Shown: piece by piece, positions 45,719 through 48,313 of the stretch | Layout: each line of letters begins with the position of its first letter | Numbering within the stretch: position 1 is the stretch's first letter | From: Pelargonium nanum | Taxonomy: Eukaryota > Streptophyta > Magnoliopsida > Geraniales > Geraniaceae | DNA length: 48,313 bases | Direction of reading: 5' to 3' | Assembly: GCA_036897485.1 (NCBI GenBank) | Contig: JAYMTF010000161.1 | Span: 1 to 48,313 of the forward strand | Program-made: the position numbers and the translations under genes | The notes under the pieces: generated by a model | The model's input: only the letters and a program-made list of their open reading frames with translations | What the model was told of the DNA's origin: nothing | The model's database searches: none

Positions 45719-47351
45719 TTACAAAATAAACAAGGTAAACAAGATTCCCGCAACAACACTTGTTGCATCTGCAAAATTCCTCCACCCTCCCGAGATCTTG
45801 ATTTGAATCGGGTAATGGCAAGTCGAGGTGGAGGGGTTTTGCTTCACAATCTTAGCTGAACCCTTAAAATCACACGCCTGGTCGGCTTGATCATTGGTTT
45901 GGTATAACATATTGAATGCATAGGAAGCTCGAGCTTGCGTTTTCAAACTCCCACACGACCCGCCTGGCTCCAGTGGCGTGCAATCACAGTGTGTGCACGC
46001 GTAGTTTATGTCTCCCGGTAGCTTGTAGTCGTCTCCACTATCGGGATCATACACACACCATTTTTTCTCCAGGTACTGGACTCCTTTGGCACCGACCATC
46101 AATTTAGGGTTCCCGGTGCCCGCAAAGTCAATAGGGAACTTTGGCTTCCCGTCAAAGGTGAAGATCCCCCAATGCCTCTCGAAAGCTCCCGGAGCACTGC
46201 TTTTCGCGTCCTCATCGAGCAAACCAAAAAGGTACGCTTCTATTTCTTGATTAGGCTTCATTGGAGTGCCTTTCTTGTTAGCCATTCTTCGCATGAACCC
46301 TTCGTAAAACTTCGTTGCCATGTTGATATTAGCGTTCACATTTCCATCGGTAGGCCAACCGATCTCCCCAACAATGATCTTGATATCCGAATACCCGTAC
46401 TTTTTCAAGGTATAGATTAGGGTATCGTAATTTGCATCGAACGCATTGCTATAGCTCTTGCCTTGATCGTTGATCGTTGGTCCGCCACCATCGATGAACG
46501 CGTAGTTCACCGGAAAGTTCTTGTTTTGGTAGAGACTGAGAAATGGGTATATGTTGACCACAAATGGGGATTTGTTTTTGTGAAGATACTGCACTATTTG
46601 CTTCATTTGGGTCCTTATGTCGGGACGGAAGTCGCCCCCGGAGGGCTTGCCGGAGCCGCTGTCGTAGACATCAGCGTTGAGAGGTGTCGTCACTTTGATT
46701 TTTCCGAATCCGGCTTCGCTTAGAGCTTTTTGGACGTTTTGCATCGCAGGGAGTGTCGATTTGATGAAGCTACCGTTGTAGGTCTTCAAGAATGCCTCGT
46801 TTCCCACAGCTACGTACCTGAAAAAATTGACCGTTGGAAACTAAAACATAAGTTTTGATTTTTAATAAGACAATGTTTCAAATTTGGCCCTTAAGTAACA
46901 GAAATGGGTATTGATTGAATTGTTGATATATAAGTTAGATCAGAAAATGTATAACTTCGAACAAATTCATTGTTACGATTTATGAATGAAAACTTGTATA
47001 TACTTACTTAATATCGACCCCTCCTTTACTTTTGATATGATCAGTAACGTTTTCTTTCACCCATTCCTTGGCATTGTCGTAGTCTGAGCTAAGGTCGCTG
47101 AGCTGGTCGTTTGGGATGCCGAGCATCACCTCGATGCCCGTCCCGGCCAATTCCGCGACGGTATCGAAATCAGAATCAAACAATTTCACCTTCTTGATCC
47201 CATTATCCTTCAACATGCGCACTACTATTTTGGGGTCCAAAGGGTGTGAGGCTTGTGTCCCCCAATTCACACCCATGTCCCCAACCACAAAATTGGCACC
47301 ACTAGCCAATATTGTGAGACACGCCCATGTGGCCAACACGGCTCGAACCAT
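45719..47351 (-). CDS. Glucan endo-1,3-beta-glucosidase (GH17) with X8/CBM43 domain, GPI-type
   Basis: Secreted cell-surface callose-type beta-1,3-glucan hydrolase. Exons 47351-47008 and 46817-45719 give 480 aa. A signal peptide covers residues 1 to about 24 (LATWACLTILASGANFVVG), and the mature protein opens with GVNWGTQASHPL. The proton donor is Glu122 (YVAVGNE) and the nucleophile Glu266 (VGEIGWPTDG). The X8 domain (KWCVYDP ... YACTHCDCTPL ... GSCGS ... ACDFKGSA ... CHYPI) has its cysteine set. The end is a short hydrophobic stretch (VVAGILFTLFIL) after a small-residue zone, a typical GPI-attachment signal. The single intron just before the YVAVGNE motif is the family position. Closest to the glucan endo-1,3-beta-glucosidase 5/6/8 group. 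A broken copy of its own 3' end follows downstream. Confidence 0.95.
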
Positions 47352-48217
47352 GGCCTCGCCGGGAAGTGCTCGTGTTACGAAAGTGGAGAGAAATGCAAGT
47401 GAACAGCGTTTCGAATCGAGAGACGTGCATGAGAGTCGGGAGAGTGATGAAAATTGAATATTTCTCGTGACGAGTCTTTTTGTTTTTCTTTGCTCTTTAT
47501 TCTCTTGATGTTTACAAAGTTGGTGGTAAAAATTTGATTCCCAAAATTAGGGTTTTTTTCCCTAACTAATTTCCTAATTTTGGGTTAAATATTACAAAGT
47601 TGTGCCGTACGGAGAGAGTTGTGCAGTAGAATCTGCAAAGAGCTTCATGTCTGAAGAGAAAAAGTCTTTGAGACCAAGCTTCTTGCCAAGTGTACACTTT
47701 TCCACTTTTCTTTGTTTTGTACTCATTTTGTGTGTGTTTCAATTAAAAGTTATTATTGTCGGCGGCTTGGGTTTTATACTTGAGGTTTCGTGATTGAGTT
47801 AAAATAAATCATAAACGGACCGAAACTATGTCCATTTCACATGACCCGAACCACAATTTTTTAAATTGAGTTTCAGGTGAAAAAAGCATATCTCAACATT
47901 GTTTAAGCGGTTGACTAGCAACATAATTATGAGAAACTAGAACATTTCACGAAATTGGACCAACTTCATATCAATTCAAAATTATGTATTTTTTAAATTC
48001 TAAATTATTTACACTTCGTTATCAACTTAAATGTCGGTTAATTGAAATTCGGTTTGAAAAAAATCACAAACACGGTTCAAAATATCTTTCAAATTCTGCA
48101 TTCTCGAAATAATGACTATATTTTATGTTGGTATATCGTATTTGCAATTTTTTTTGAAGCATCGTATTTGTAATTATTTTCTTCCAAAATTGAAATTCTA
48201 AGAAGAAGAAAAAAGAA
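47352..48217. other. upstream region of the GH17 gene
   Basis: No gene seen. AT-rich promoter sequence; no repeat family recognised beyond A/T runs. Confidence 0.5.
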
Positions 48218-48313
48218 AAAGAACCCACGGGGTGTGGCGCAATTGGTGCGCCGGGGCTGCGTGAGTGGGAAGAGCTCTTGAGTTCGATCCCCACTTAACA
48301 CACCTGTGAAGGA
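48218..48313 (+). mobile_element. SINE head with Pol III boxes A and B, cut by the window end
   Basis: Box A-like TGTGGCGCAATTGGTG (48233-48248) and box B-like TGAGTTCGATCCCCAC (48280-48294) have tRNA-like spacing. The sequence between does not fold into a clean tRNA, which favours a SINE over a functional tRNA gene. The body lies beyond the window. Confidence 0.6.

Noticed and set aside
48218..48313. A functional tRNA gene at the window end.
   Set aside because: The boxes are present, but acceptor and anticodon stems do not pair cleanly; a SINE head is more likely.

Overview
The window is nuclear DNA of a flowering plant, most likely a eudicot. Genes are long and intron-rich, with AT-rich introns and GT-AG splicing. 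The encoded set is plant-specific: a WRKY factor, chloroplast transit peptides, a violaxanthin de-epoxidase relative and a GPI-type GH17 glucanase with an X8 domain. No bacterial, viral or organellar gene is intact here. All gene models below were joined by hand from splice signals, reading phase and family resemblance. Every model closes in frame. A few junctions are uncertain and are marked.

Layout, left to right: (1) a group IIc WRKY50/51-like factor, minus strand, 149-2443; (2) plastid IscA/SufA-type Fe-S assembly protein, plus, 3651-6859; (3) cwf18/CCDC12 splicing factor, minus, 7842-9954, with a 5' UTR exon near 10.7 kb; (4) SCO1-type copper chaperone for cytochrome c oxidase, minus, 11893-16770; (5) the plant mitochondrial ATP synthase 24-kDa subunit (MGP1), plus, 18035-23073, head-to-head with SCO1; (6) NAT10/Kre33 RNA cytidine acetyltransferase, minus, 24274-35095, 26 exons, 1028 aa; (7) a chloroplast TPR protein of the SLOW GREEN 1 type, plus, 36483-39843; (8) violaxanthin de-epoxidase-related protein, plus, 41037-44519; (9) GH17 beta-1,3-glucanase with X8 domain, minus, 45719-47351, preceded by a broken duplicate of its own 3' end.

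From memory, IscA and NAT10 are neighbours in Arabidopsis (At1g10500/At1g10490), and MGP1 and VDR are neighbours elsewhere (At2g21870/At2g21860). The window therefore interleaves two ancestral neighbourhoods. Two adjacent genes, SCO1 and MGP1, serve mitochondrial respiration. They share a divergent promoter region rich in Site II (TGGGCC) and telo-box motifs, and they also share a near-identical first coding exon and a homologous intron 1.

The space between exons is full of small repeats: short hAT-like elements with TAGRGYTGGCAA ends and 8-bp target duplications, tRNA-type SINE pieces (one Au-like), and many local tandem duplications. Several of those duplications copied splice sites or coding exon ends, in SCO1, in the cwf18 gene and in the GH17 gene. 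They are the most interesting part of the window.
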